The translations under genes and the position numbers were made by a program. This document shows positions 1-11,302 of a DNA stretch of 64,000 nt, in pieces; within the stretch, counting starts at the first letter, position 1, and every line of letters starts with the position of its first letter. The notes under the pieces were generated by a model, which worked only from the letters and a program-made list of their open reading frames with translations, made no database searches and had not been told where the DNA came from. Source of the DNA: Cordilura impudica (taxonomy: Eukaryota > Arthropoda > Insecta > Diptera > Scathophagidae); the NCBI GenBank assembly GCA_963682025.1, contig OY821517.1, positions 332,487,144 to 332,551,143 on the forward strand, written 5' to 3'.

Positions 1-219
1 ATCATACATATGTTTTTGTTTTTCTACTTTTTTTAAACAACAATACGCACATTACCCAGATTCAAGACATATTTTTCATTGTACACACTCGTAGTCAAAC
101 ATGTTTACCGAACAATGTAACTGTTGCATTGTTGCTATTTAGTGAACAGGTTGGAACAGATGGGCGGAATTTAATAAATAATTTTATATAAAGGATTTTT
201 TTCTTCTATTTTTAACAAG

Positions 220-560
220 TAAAAAAAATTATAGTCGGTCTAGACCTATAACATGCGTTTCGAGAGAGGGTCTTGGCTCCACCGTTGCTGAGACAATAAC
301 TGGCTATAGAAAATAAGCATAAAACAAATTTTAGTGGTATTGTTATTAATTTGTGGCGTGCAAATATGCAAAAGTTCATATCTGATGTTATTTTTATATG
401 GAGACTAGGTCGAAAAATGGATCCATCATGCTCATATTTGGTAAAGTCACTTACTTTTCTCAAAAACATATATAAACTGATTTTGAAAAAATCTATCCAA
501 TACTTTATTTTTCTGATAGATTTAAGTGAAGTTCGGGAATCAGGGTTCACTATAGACATA
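220..560 (+). repeat. Left half of a calyptrate dispersed repeat (mini-me-like)
   Basis: This matches the first half of the complete copy at 11,303-12,103: the 'gtcggtctagacc' start, 'atgcgttt', the 'atatggagactaggtcgaaaaatgg' type core and the 'gatagatttaagtgaag' block. No protein is encoded. The matching second half lies at 1,772, so this is either one copy split by about 1.2 kb of other sequence or two separate fragments. Confidence 0.7.
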
Positions 561-1771
561 CATACACCAAATGATATCGATATTTAAACAGTGGCTGACA
601 ATACATTGGAAACTTTTTCAAAATTCTAAATTTGTCTATGTTGGTTTTTAATAAGTTCGCTTTAAGTCGTAAAATAAAATTATGTTGTTGTTCTTTTTTT
701 TTTTGCGAGATCAGGCTTTGGTGTGTTCCCTATTAATATACATACAACAAATTCGTTAGAAAATAAAAAAAAAAAAAACAATTTAAAAAACAAACAGATA
801 AATGAAAAAATAATATTTTTTAGCGATGCCAAAACAATGGAAACTTTAAAACTTCTGTACCAGAGTTGATTAAAACAATAAAAATAAAAGATGGTATAAA
901 ATAAAATGTATAAAATCTTAATCGTTATTAAAATATTTATATTTTCTTTCAACTGTTTTTTTTAAATACAAGTGTATTTTTCAATGTTTTAAGCTTATAA
1001 TATAAGGGCAAGGATAAAGGTTTCTGAAGCGTTAAAAACTAGAATAATTGATGATTTCACTGGTCTTAAGCAAAAGAAAAATCGATAAATTCAAGAAATA
1101 TCGTGAGAGAGGAATGGTAAAGACCAAGGTTCAGAAAATATACACATCAAACACACAATATTCTGTTCTAAAGGAGCCAATACATATTTTTATTTTCATA
1201 TCAATTATGTGTGTTTCTAAATTTTGTACGGTGCCAAACACAATCATGACTGTGATTCATTTTATTATTTCGTTATCTACAAGAACATTTTTCTATCACG
1301 TATATTTTGTTTCGAGCACACATAAACCACACAGATTCGAGTGTAGCTTTATTTTCAGTTCGTTTTCTTGCACGTGTACTACTAAAAAACAGATCATGTT
1401 CTTCAACGCGTACATCTAAAAATTAAAACATTATCCACTCGCGATTGGAAAAAAATGAAATCAAGTCATAAATTACATATAACATTTCTCTGTTTTTATT
1501 TTATTACTGTCTTATTATTTTTATTTTTTTTTTTTTATTTTTATTATTATCTTTTTATTTTTTTTTTTTATAAATTTTTATAAATTTGGTTGAAACAATT
1601 GTTGTCGTTATTATAGGGGTGTTTCAGATTTTTTTATTCAGTGTGTGTTTTTTCTGAACTCTAGTAAAGACTCAACATTTAGACGGCAGACCCCGTAAAA
1701 CAAGTCAAAAACAGAATAATTTAATGGGAAGAGAGTTTAAAAAATGTACATAAATGTTGCCTTAATATTTT
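561..1771. other. AT-rich stretch without recognisable gene
   Basis: The stretch lies between two halves of a dispersed repeat. It holds poly-A/T runs around 760-790 and 1,520-1,570. The short open frames show no recognisable domain. No transposon ends were recognised, although the flanking repeat halves share the 'gatag.tttaagtgaag' block, as expected if something was inserted or duplicated here. Confidence 0.5.
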
Positions 1772-2222
1772 TGTTTTTGATAGCTTTAAGTGAAGATCGC
1801 GAAATGTAGCTTCATATGGGGGCTATGACTAAGAATTGTCATATAGGGTTTATTTCTGGACTACTGATAAATGGATGTAATAAATTCACACAAACCCAAT
1901 TTTAACCAGATCTATATGATAATTTGGTTCTTATGGCAATTTAAGTCGATCTCATAGAGGTCATTTATATGGGGACTAGGTCTCAACATGCACCGATTTT
2001 CACCAATTTCATTAGCGTTCGCCGATAGAAGTTTATGTACAAAATTGTATCAAAATATATTCATATTTGAGACCAGTAGTTTGGTTGCAAGGTACAGACG
2101 GTTAGATGGACGGGCGGACATCGCTAAATCGACTCAGAAAGTGATTCTGAAACAATCGGTATAATAAAAAGTGGGTCAGGTCAAATATTATACCCTGAGT
2201 GCATAGTGGTATAGGGTATAAA
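1772..2222 (+). repeat. Right half of the dispersed repeat (mini-me-like)
   Basis: It contains the second-half hallmarks also present at 11.6-12.1, 47.5-47.7 and 63.0-63.2 kb: the 'gggggctatgactaag' block, a GACG-rich tract, 'cgctaaatcgactcagaa', and the terminal 'tagtggtatagggtata'. The GACG tract next to a conserved core resembles mini-me elements of Diptera; that family assignment is from memory. Confidence 0.7.
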
Positions 2223-2227
2223 TATGT

Positions 2228-2830
2228 GCTCGAACTGTTTCCCGACGAGCAATTGAGGCTGATTTTGTTTGTTGTCTTCCTGTGAAGAAACCACTGATAT
2301 CTGAGAAAAAGCGGAATAGGAATACTGTTCTCTTTTCAGTTTAATTTAAGAGGCCATGATGGAAGATCCTTTGTAGATGACGAAAGGAAAAAAGACAAGA
2401 CCCAAAATATACAAACCAAAATTGTTATATTTGGCGGCGGCAATATTATGGTATTGAGTTGCTTTTCGGAATGGGTCCAATTAATGTAGTAAAAGTTACT
2501 CTAACTGGAATTGGACGTAATATATCCACACGCGGAGGAAAATATGTCCATGGTCTGGAAGTTCCAGCATTACAATGACCCAAAACACACCTCCAAACAT
2601 GTAACCGAATGATTACAATCTAATCGCCAGATCTCAATCTCATAGAAAATCTATGGGAAATTGTAGATCGACACGAACACGACACGAAATTACCTAAACA
2701 CGACAGATCCCCAGAGGCCGTTAATTCAAAGTGGCAAACAATTTCAATGGATATCATCAACAATTTCATTGAGTCCATACCTCGACGTTGTGAAGCAGTT
2801 CTAAAAAATAATGAATAGTTTTCAAAATAA
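2228..2830 (+). pseudogene. Tc1-type transposase relic
   Basis: Frames broken by stops and shifts read pieces of a Tc1-family DDE transposase: an HTH-like start (SRRAIEADF), the HYNDPKHTSKHV block containing the second catalytic Asp, and LNLIENLWEIVDR containing the third catalytic acidic residue, followed by IESIPRRCEAVLKNN, the usual C-terminal end. The order and spacing fit the family. The copy cannot encode a working enzyme. Confidence 0.8.
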
Positions 2831-2837
2831 AATGTCC

Positions 2838-2921
2838 AGGCTCGAGGTCTAAGTTGTTTTGTATAAATATTCTTTATTTATTCAATATTTCGCTTTTCCT
2901 TGAAAAGCATCATCAGGAATA
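2838..2921 (-). ncRNA. Hammerhead-ribozyme-like motif, Penelope-type end
   Basis: On the minus strand CTGATGA is followed by T, a 7-bp stem GCTTTTC/GAAAAGC closed by the loop AAG, and then GAAA. This is the order of a hammerhead core (CUGANGA, stem II, GAAA). The flank ends in a CTCGAGGTC block and an AATATTTATAC segment, also seen at 29.3-29.5 kb. Such motifs are known in the terminal repeats of Penelope-like elements. Stems I and III were not established, and no reverse transcriptase is attached here. Confidence 0.5.
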
Positions 2922-3000
2922 ATTATAATAATAATAATTAATAATTAATTGCAATATTAGACGTTGATGGAGACATAGCTAATAGCTTTAAGCATTATGT

Positions 3001-3399
3001 TTGTTAGCAATAAAAATTCAAAGCAGAGGACTTCTCCGGATGAACGTATACCAAAAAAGCCAATGTAGGTCTGTCGACTTACAAGATCACGGCTACAGCT
3101 TTTTTCATGCGGTGTTCATTCACACCGATTATCTTGAAAAATGTAAAACGATCATCGAAGAATATTATTCACAGCTTTTGGACAGATTCGCCATTTCGCA
3201 TTATTGATCGCATTTGACGAAGAAAAAACTGCTCTTCCACCATGACAACGCAACACTATTCTATTTTCTATTTCGCACCACTATTTCATGTTTTGAAACC
3301 TGTAGAAATGGCTCGGCGGTAACAAATTTGGGACGAACGAACGCATATTTTGAGGACCTATATTTTAAAATAAATAAAAAAAAAGTGGGAAAAATCTGA
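3001..3399 (+). pseudogene. mariner transposase fragment
   Basis: Two adjoining open pieces separated by a stop read as the middle to C-terminal part of a mariner transposase: an equivalent of the INGEYY..LLD segment (TIIEEYYSQLLDRF), then LTKKKLLFHHDNA with the second catalytic Asp, and a late TNAYFEDLY segment. The N-terminal half is missing and the sequence has frameshifts, so it is a dead fragment. Confidence 0.65.
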
Positions 3400-3799
3400 A
3401 ACTCGGCTTTTTTTGCCGAAAAAATATATTTTATTCAAAAAATCATTGAGTTATCTAACCGCGAGGCCACATTCTCCTGGTGATAGTACAGGATGTTAAT
3501 TCCCTCTTGCCTCTGATATTGTAAGGCAACCGCATAGGGTTCTGTAGTACTGAATCGTTGGATTTACACTTAGGAAATTGTAGTTTACATTAACCCCAAG
3601 TTTAACTATTATGTGCATAACTATCCTCCGTTTGTTATAAAAAAAAATGGGCATTTATTGTGAAAGAATGGAATCTTGTTTTCTTCAAAGCATTGTCCAT
3701 CGGTGGCCACTATTTTTTACCATTTTTCTGGTATCATACGGATACCGCATCGGAAGCCGTCTTCATCTTTTGAGGCTATCCATTAATTGATCCAATTTT

Positions 3800-4735
3800 T
3801 GATGTCTTCAAATGGTGCGAGGTGTTGCTCAGACAGGCCATGTGTCATCGATCCAAACATGTGGAAAGCAGGAGTTTGGTGAATATGACAGGTGAGGTAA
3901 AACCTCCAAATTGATTGTTTCCAAACAGGTTTTTACCAATGCCGCAACATGCGGACGAGTAGTATCGTGTCTGAAGTAGTATTGTACACGCTTTTCCTTG
4001 AGTGTTCGATTCAATCTCATCAATTGTGTTCTGTAGACAGCCCCAGTAATGGGTTTTTTCTACTTAAGCAACTCATACACGGGTCCAAGCGGAATACACG
4101 GGTCCAAGCGGAACCCACCAAATATACAACAAGAGTTTTTTTTAGTGAATGTTTGGTTTAGCTGTAGATGCTGAGGTATGGCCGGGTGTCCCCCATGAAT
4201 TCTTCCTTTTTGGGTTATCACAGTAACTCAGTTTTTAAACAACAATGACTATATGATGTATATATAACACACTTTCGTTTGTACTTGGCAAGCAATATTT
4301 CACATGTGGAAAATCGTCGTTCAATGTATGTCTACATCAGTTAATATGGATCCCAATTTCCTTGTTTTCCAATGATTTTAAGCAATGTAGAATTCTTGTT
4401 GAGTCACCCCCAAGGTAAGTGTAAGTTTTTCTTGCGTTTGGCCCGAATCTTGACCCAATAATGCTTCCAATTCCGCGTCTTCGTAAACTTTCGGCCTTCC
4501 GGTACGTTTCTTGTCTTCGATATCAAATTTAACGCTCTTAAACTTATGCAACCACTCCAACAACTTATCTCACTTAAGGTCCCTTAGATGTAGATTTCTT
4601 CAAATTGAAGAAGTCCAACGGCGGAAACTTATTTGTACACTTGATATTTCATCTGCTCCCTCGTTGAGATTAGCTATAATTAAACGATCTGCAGCTGTGC
4701 AAATCAAGACTCACAATAACGTTTTCTATTAGTTA
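3800..4735 (-). pseudogene. mariner transposase relic
   Basis: On the minus strand, near 4,563-4,378, is a mariner N-terminal HTH region (LHKFKSVKFDIEDKKRTGRP, then the acidic DAELEALL segment, TQEKL and LGVTQQ). Near 4,023-3,829 is the C-terminal catalytic part (LNRTLKEKRVQYYFRHD, then RPHVAALVKTCLETI and LPHLSYSP). The middle is degraded and the HHDNARPH-type Asp block is altered. This is a dead copy, distinct from the neighbouring plus-strand fragment. Confidence 0.8.
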
Positions 4736-4929
4736 TCAATAAAAATGGGAGTTGAATTAATAAACTTAATTCTCTTTGAATAAAATAGGTCATTACATTC
4801 AATCACACATCTATAATTGATATCGATTTAATATATATTTCTTTAAATACCTAACACTATATTTACTTATATTTTTATTTCTTTTTTCCACACCCAAAAC
4901 ACAGATTCAAATCAATACCGCCTAATCTT

Positions 4930-7752
4930 ATGGTAAGATGGCGTAACAATACCGATGCAATGATCGAAGCACAATACCCAACACCCGGAGAATTTGAATA
5001 TATGGAATGTGGACCATCGCCACCAGCTGAAAGTGCACCCAGTATGTATGATAGTTTCGAAGAACCCACCAGTGAATTGAGTGTACAAATATGCAACGAC
5101 ACATTGCGCATAAGTCTAATAGATCAAATGAAAAATGCCGCCGGTCGCATACGCTATTTTGAAGATATCGAACAGGGCAATGTTATCGAAGAAAATACTA
5201 AAACACATTTTGAGTCCGCCTCACAGATCGAGAAGAATCTCTGCTTTTTATGGTCGGCCTTTTTAAAGAGATGGGATCTATTGCAAAGTCTATTGGATAT
5301 AGGAGCTGAATTGAATTATTGTGATCAAAATGGCATCACCGCTTTACATTTGGGTGCATTTAGTGGCTGTTTATCAACGCTTACCTTTTTGGTGGGCAAG
5401 GGCATGAACGTTAACTTTCAGCCAAAATGTTATACACCCTTACATTGTGCAGCCTTTGGTAACTCGCAAGAAGCGGCCAAATATTTGATAAACAATGGAG
5501 CCCAACTAACGATAGATACCAATAAGCCCAACTGTGAAGAGAGTCTATTACATTGTGCGGTACGAGCCAATGCCTTAGAATGCTTGCAGTTGTTTGTAAA
5601 CGAAGGAGCCGATGTAAATTCCCTGAAGCCGAATGGTACCAATGCTATACATTTAGCGGCCGACTTGGGTAATACACAATGTTTAGAGATCTTATTGAAG
5701 GCCAACGGTGCTGATCCTAATGTTAGAATATGCATTCGAGAAAAAGAATCGACCGCTTTACACTTAGCCGCCGATGAGGGAAATGTTGAATGTGTTGATC
5801 TGTTGTTAGCTAAAGGAGCCGATGCCAAATTAAAAAATCATAGAGGTTTTACAGCCTTGCATTTGGCGTCTCGCACTTCTAGCTTGGAATGTGTGGAGTC
5901 GCTGTTGAGAAATGGCAATGCCGATCCCAATGCTGAAGACTTTGATCATAGAACTCCCTTGCATGCAGCCGTCGGTAAATCTGAAAATGCTTTTGATATT
6001 CTGGAGCTATTAATACAATGGGGAGCGAATGTTAATCACAAAGATGTTTATGGCTTTACTGCTTTACATTTGGCCGCCCTAGATGGTTTGGCTCAATGTG
6101 TGGAAATGCTAATATATCATGGAGCTGATGTAACTACCAAATCGAAGAAAGGTACTTCTGCCCTAAATGTGATTACGCGCAAGACGCCAGCCTCTGTGGC
6201 CATGATAAGACAAAAACTAGATGCTGCCATCACTCTACATCATTCCCAGGATCCGGTTAATCGTGAAGTAGAACTGGAATTGGATTTTCGCCAACTTTTA
6301 CAACACTGTCATCCTAGAGAGATAAGTTATTTGAATACCTTTGTAGATGAGGGCCAAAAAGAGATACTGGAACATCCTCTATGTTCCTCCTTTTTGTATA
6401 TCAAATGGGGCAAAATTAGAAAATACTATATAGGTCGTCTAATATTTTGTTTTTTCTTTATACTCTTCCTAACACTGTACGTACTCACGGCCTTGGCCCA
6501 TAATTGTTATAATGGCAGCAAAGATGATAATACCACCATACAGGCTCAGGAGCTTTGTCAGAAGCAATCCATTTTGGGTGACATGTTGCGCAATAATCCG
6601 TTCGTTATGGAAATGCAATGGTGGGTTTTGGTGGCTATCACAATAGTAGAAATATTTCGAAAAGTCTATGGCATAACGGGTTATTCATCATTTAAACATT
6701 ATGTCATCCAGGTGGAAAATATCATGGAATGGTTTGTCATCACCAGTGTCTTTGTCATATCGTATATTTATACAAAACAGACATATACCTTTCAAAATCA
6801 TATAGGTGCCTTTGCGGTCTTGCTAGGCTGGACAAATCTTATGTTGATGATAGGTCAATTGCCGGTCTTTGATGTTTATGTGGCCATGTACACTAGGGTG
6901 CAGGGTGAATTTGCGAAACTATTCATGGCCTACTCGTGTATGCTCATAGGATTTACTATATCATTTTGTGTGATATTTCCCTCGTCCTCGTCATTTGCGA
7001 ATCCATTTATGGGTTTTATATCTGTATTGGTAATGATGATAGGCGAACAAGATCTATCGCTTTTGATAAATGATCCGGACGGCAAAGATCCGCCCTTTCT
7101 ATTGGAAGTAAGTGCTCAAATTACTTTTGTATTGTTTCTGCTGTTCGTGACCATTATTCTCATGAATCTCCTAGTGGGTATAGCCGTTCATGATATACAA
7201 GGTCTGAAAAAGACCGCTGGCCTGTCCAAGTTAGTAAGACAAACCAAGTTAATATCGTATATAGAATCGGCGTTATTTAATGGTTATCTGCCGCCTTGGT
7301 TACGAAATTTACTACACTATACGGCTTTAGTGTCACCGCAGGCCTATCGTGTCGTTCTATGTGTAAAACCCTTAAATCCCAGTGAAAAACGTCTGCCCCG
7401 TGATATTCTGATGAAAGCCTATGAAGTGGGTAAAATGCGTAAACATTTCGGTCATACTATATCGGCCAAATCGTCAGATGCCACTTATCTGTCATACAAA
7501 AATAAATACAATTGCGAAAGTAATCAGACTTCCACAACGACGCCCTATGCCCCGGAAGTTTTTGAAGCCACCATCTTGACTAACATCAATACGAAAATTG
7601 ACGAAAACACCGATCGTATTGAATATTTGACACAAGAGATTCAAGAGCTTAAACAAGCATTGATTAGCCAACAACAACAGGCTAGCAAAGTTATCGATAA
7701 GTTATTGATTGTTATATCGAATCAACAAAAAAACAATTTAAGAAAAACATAA
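4930..7752 (+). CDS. TRPA-type ankyrin-repeat cation channel (pyrexia / water witch-like)
   Basis: A 940-residue open frame encodes a TRPA-subfamily channel. After a proline- and acid-rich N-terminus come about nine ankyrin repeats (roughly residues 102-404, with repeated TALHLAA-type helices). Six membrane segments follow: about 501-523, 563-577, 598-615, 624-646, 661-684 and 729-753. The pore loop at about 691-713 carries MMIGEQD, and S6 reads LMNLLVGIAVHDI. The tail ends in a probable coiled coil (about 885-930, TDRIEYLTQEIQELKQAL). In Drosophila the closest subfamily members are Pyrexia and Water witch, thermo- or hygrosensory plasma-membrane channels; I cannot choose between them by eye. 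A pyrimidine tract and CAG end at 4,904, and the frame stays open upstream of this ATG from there, so a 5' coding exon may precede it. Polyadenylation signals follow, for example at 7,956. Confidence 0.93.
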   Translation: MVRWRNNTDAMIEAQYPTPGEFEYMECGPSPPAESAPSMYDSFEEPTSELSVQICNDTLRISLIDQMKNAAGRIRYFEDIEQGNVIEENTKTHFESASQIEKNLCFLWSAFLKRWDLLQSLLDIGAELNYCDQNGITALHLGAFSGCLSTLTFLVGKGMNVNFQPKCYTPLHCAAFGNSQEAAKYLINNGAQLTIDTNKPNCEESLLHCAVRANALECLQLFVNEGADVNSLKPNGTNAIHLAADLGNTQCLEILLKANGADPNVRICIREKESTALHLAADEGNVECVDLLLAKGADAKLKNHRGFTALHLASRTSSLECVESLLRNGNADPNAEDFDHRTPLHAAVGKSENAFDILELLIQWGANVNHKDVYGFTALHLAALDGLAQCVEMLIYHGADVTTKSKKGTSALNVITRKTPASVAMIRQKLDAAITLHHSQDPVNREVELELDFRQLLQHCHPREISYLNTFVDEGQKEILEHPLCSSFLYIKWGKIRKYYIGRLIFCFFFILFLTLYVLTALAHNCYNGSKDDNTTIQAQELCQKQSILGDMLRNNPFVMEMQWWVLVAITIVEIFRKVYGITGYSSFKHYVIQVENIMEWFVITSVFVISYIYTKQTYTFQNHIGAFAVLLGWTNLMLMIGQLPVFDVYVAMYTRVQGEFAKLFMAYSCMLIGFTISFCVIFPSSSSFANPFMGFISVLVMMIGEQDLSLLINDPDGKDPPFLLEVSAQITFVLFLLFVTIILMNLLVGIAVHDIQGLKKTAGLSKLVRQTKLISYIESALFNGYLPPWLRNLLHYTALVSPQAYRVVLCVKPLNPSEKRLPRDILMKAYEVGKMRKHFGHTISAKSSDATYLSYKNKYNCESNQTSTTTPYAPEVFEATILTNINTKIDENTDRIEYLTQEIQELKQALISQQQQASKVIDKLLIVISNQQKNNLRKT

Positions 7753-8225
7753 ATAGAAAATGGTGAAACACAAATAGTTTTATAGGACTCAACTTTCTTC
7801 TAGGTTTTCTTTTTATAAAACATTGGCAATAATAATTATTGTTAAGATCCTTAAAGTGTCCTTAATATAATGTTCTGTCCTAAGTTTAGCGAAATAAGAA
7901 AATATAATAATTAAATACGTAAATTATTTTTGATCTATAATATTGTTAGAAACAAAATAAATGATTCAGTTTGAAAATTAAAACTCTAAACACAGAACAT
8001 GCCCATACCCCTCCCCCCATAGATGTAATTAGTATAAATTTATAATTAGATTAAACATCTCCCAAAAGTTAAGTTAATGTCAATAAATATTTTGCTAAGG
8101 GCTTGTTTCTGTCACACGAGCGACAAACGAAACGAAAGATAATGCCAAAAATTTTTGTACAATTACTACCGTTTTGTCTATCGTTTGTGTTACTTAAACA
8201 GGAGTAATTACATACATATAATGCT
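7753..8225. other. 3' flank of the channel gene
   Basis: The stretch is AT-rich and holds the probable 3' UTR with an AATAAA at 7,956-7,961. Nothing else was recognised up to the MITE at 8,226. Confidence 0.5.
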
Positions 8226-8691
8226 ATGTTCAGACGGACAGCAAAATTCTTGGTTCGCTCTCTCATTTTCAGTTCGCGCCCCAATCATGATAGAATCAAC
8301 ATGTTTCGCCATACATACATATTTTTTGTTTATTTTGAATCTAGTTCTGAACCACGAAGAATTTACTATCATCTCCAATTTTTAACAAAAATTATCGCTA
8401 GTTTATCTAAACTAGCTGTCAAAAATATATAAACAAAGAAAAAACAAAAAATTAATGTGTGCAATAAAATAAATAGAAACATTTCACAAATAAAAAGTAT
8501 ATAGTTACATATATATTTAAATAAAAATGGAAAAAATTAAATAGTGAAACGTAAAGTGTAGAAGGATGTCTTCAAATATTTGCTCAAAAAATATAAACGT
8601 CAAAATGAAACAAGAACAATCGTCTGATCACCAAGGTTCGCAGTCGTGATTCAGAGAGCGAACCAAGTGGTTCATTTTGCCGTCTGAACAT
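8226..8691. mobile_element. MITE with inverted ends, about 466 bp
   Basis: The left end reads ATGTTCAGACGG, then CAAAAT and TTGGTTCGCTCTCT; the right end carries the reverse complement (AGAGAGCGAACCAA, then ATTTTG and CCGTCTGAACAT). The two arms of about 45 bp differ by a few small indels. No transposase gene lies between them. A clean target duplication was not found. A third, similar end (TGTTCACACGGACAGCAA) lies at about 8,718, suggesting a second, truncated copy directly beside this one. Confidence 0.7.
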
Positions 8692-9139
8692 TCTATAAGA
8701 AGACAATGTTTTATGCTATGTTCACACGGACAGCAAATAAATAAAAAAACGTTATCTCTTACTAAGCATCTCTAGAAATTCACTGCTTGTTATATTTAGT
8801 TTTTCATGCAAATTTTGAATACAGTTTTTCAAGGAATTGTTTGCAACTGATAATAAAAAATTCAAATTCTTTTAAATGACAAAGGAAATACGACAACAAA
8901 TTGATAGTTTTGCAGAGTTCTTTTTAATATATTCATATATTGATATATGTGCATATATAACTCATAATAATCAACCAAAGCAGATAATATCATCAAACAG
9001 CTCTTTGCCAAATACATACACTTGATTGGCTGTTAAAGCAACAAAAAAAAAACAGTTGGCGTTTGAATAACCATTCATATTTTTACTAATTTTGTGTTTA
9101 GACGCGAGTAGGGATCGAAGATCTGAGTTCAGACAGTAA

Positions 9140-9460
9140 AGACAGCCATTAAAAACATGCGAAGAATGTCATATGTGGGAAAGAAATTCAACCGGTTTTA
9201 ATACCATTATTACAAAGGCAAATCAGCCAAGGAATTAGCTGAAATGTTTAAACTAAAAAGCTGAGAACCGTTTACAATCTGATTAATGGAGCCGATAAAG
9301 AAAAAATAATATAATTAAAACACAAGCCGATCAAGGTTATAAATATCATTAAGGCATTAAAGTAAAAATATTATTAATGATAATCAACTCCAGCACAAGA
9401 ACGACAGCTGAAAAATGAATGTGCAGTTGATGTCTGATACGAAACATCGAGAAAAACTTA
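9140..9460 (+). pseudogene. Tc1-like transposase N-terminal relic
   Basis: Broken frames give YYKGKSAKELAEMFKL followed by a version of RTVYNLINGADKE. This is the paired-type HTH that starts many Tc1-family transposases. Several stops and frameshifts follow, and the catalytic part is not recognisable downstream. Confidence 0.55.
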
Positions 9461-9499
9461 TTTTTCGTAAAATAACACATTTGCCTTCCATCTGATTTT

Positions 9500-11300
9500 T
9501 AAGATGACGTCATTTTTGGTGATCAACTAAAATGATGTTATATTGTTCAATAACATCTTATTGAAAAGCTCTATCTCCTTAACGGTAGATATCAATTTGG
9601 AAAACTGAGCATTATACTGTGGGAATGAATAGGGCGTCTGTGAAATAAGAATTTGATATAATGGAATCAAAAAGACATCTACCTCGATATTTTGAGACGA
9701 ACTTATCAAAGGTGTTCACAAATTTGAATTTGTTGACCCGGAAGACATTTAAAAATACAAATCAATGTTATACCAAGGTAGTTTTCCAATACATAAATCG
9801 GATTAATGTCGGGCTTTGTTGTTGTACTAACTGTTGTAAGGTAATTGATACAAAGCCCAGATATAAATTCCATTGTACAACTCTAGACACATTTGTGGAA
9901 AAATGTGGTGAAAATAAATTTAGAAAATAAAGGAGTTAATGAATATAGCGCAGGAATACGATATTTCAAAATTAATTGCTTCAATGTCGAGACAGTTTCA
10001 ATATGTAATTGATACAAAAGGCCCAATATTATATTACAATGAATCTTTTCCGTGTTAACTTTAATTTTAGAAACAATTGTTTTACATCATATAAATTATT
10101 TCTTTTCTTTTATCTTTATATTTTCTAACATTCGATTTAATGTTTTTCTTTTATTCAAGATGTTCATCTAATATATTAATTAAAATATAAAAAACTTTAA
10201 CAAAGTTATCATATTGTTGTTCATGTCGATTTTCAAATGTAATAATTAAATATTTTTTCATTATGCAAACAATGTCCTGATAAACTGTATTAAGTAATCG
10301 GCTACAAAAATTGTGGAGATTTTATTAAAACAATACCAGAAAAACTAATTTTACAGAATCTGCTAATACATCTTTTCATTGTTTTCGAAATACATATAGG
10401 GTCTACTAAAAAATATGTGATGAAAATTTGTCGAAAATTGTCGTTAATAGATCATGTGATGTACATTTTTATTAAAGCTTAGAATGTCATGATAAATCAC
10501 TCTTTCTGAATAGTTTTAGAACCATTTCTACCAGAAATTAGGCTACAATAAAATTGTTTAATTATTAAACAATATATATAATACCATCATTTTTAATTTA
10601 AGCTAAATATGTTTAAAAATTTCGTTTCAATTAATCCACATTCATTTGTTTAGCATTTTTCCAATTGTAGTATTTAAATTTTAAATTAAATTACATATTT
10701 CTTCATTAATATCATATTATTAGCCTTTGTAATAATATATAATTAATTTTAATTTATATAACATTTATTTATTATTAACATGTATTATGCTTTATAGATA
10801 TACACATAACTACATGTGTACGATTATGTATATTTTTTTATTTTAAGGCTGTGTGTGTTTTTGCCGACAGAGTTTGCTAAACATTTTTCATGTGTATAAT
10901 TGTTAAGAAGAGAAGTTAAATAAAGCTAGAAAAAACAAATCTCTTCTTTATTGAATATTTTTTTCTTAAAAAATTTATTATGAATAAAAATTATCATATT
11001 TTATCGTTAAGTTCATATAACTCTATTCGTAACAATGTTTGTTTTAATTAGAAAACTAAACAGAATGGTGAGTAAAAAAAAATATTAATGAAAATGTTGT
11101 GTGACTCGATAACAGTGACAGAAAATTGGAACTCCTTCCAGTAATATTTGAGCGATAAATAGGTAACGCGGATAAAGGTAATAAAACAGTGGTAATGACC
11201 AAAAACGAATATGAAAACAAAATGAGAACAATAGTAAGTGATATGTGCACCTATAAAAGGCTAACAAAACACCCGACCACAGTTCTACAAAATAAAAACA
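9500..11300. other. Gene-free AT-rich stretch
   Basis: Only short unrecognised open frames are present (for example 9,661-9,930). A short block beginning 'gtaattgatacaaa' near 9,840 recurs near 10,000. No gene, RNA or transposon end was recognised. Confidence 0.5.
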
Positions 11301-11302
11301 AG

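Noticed and set aside
1048..1419. 123-codon plus-strand frame
   Set aside because: AT-rich, Phe/Ile/Ser-heavy composition with no domain; lies between repeat halves and has no splice or regulatory support.
5430..5828. Minus-strand open frame of 132 codons inside the channel gene
   Set aside because: It is the antisense shadow of the ankyrin-repeat coding region; composition follows the plus-strand codons.
9527..9930. Possible Merlin/ISXO2-type transposase scrap
   Set aside because: Only a weak FVDP-like word in one frame; the neighbouring conserved residues are absent.
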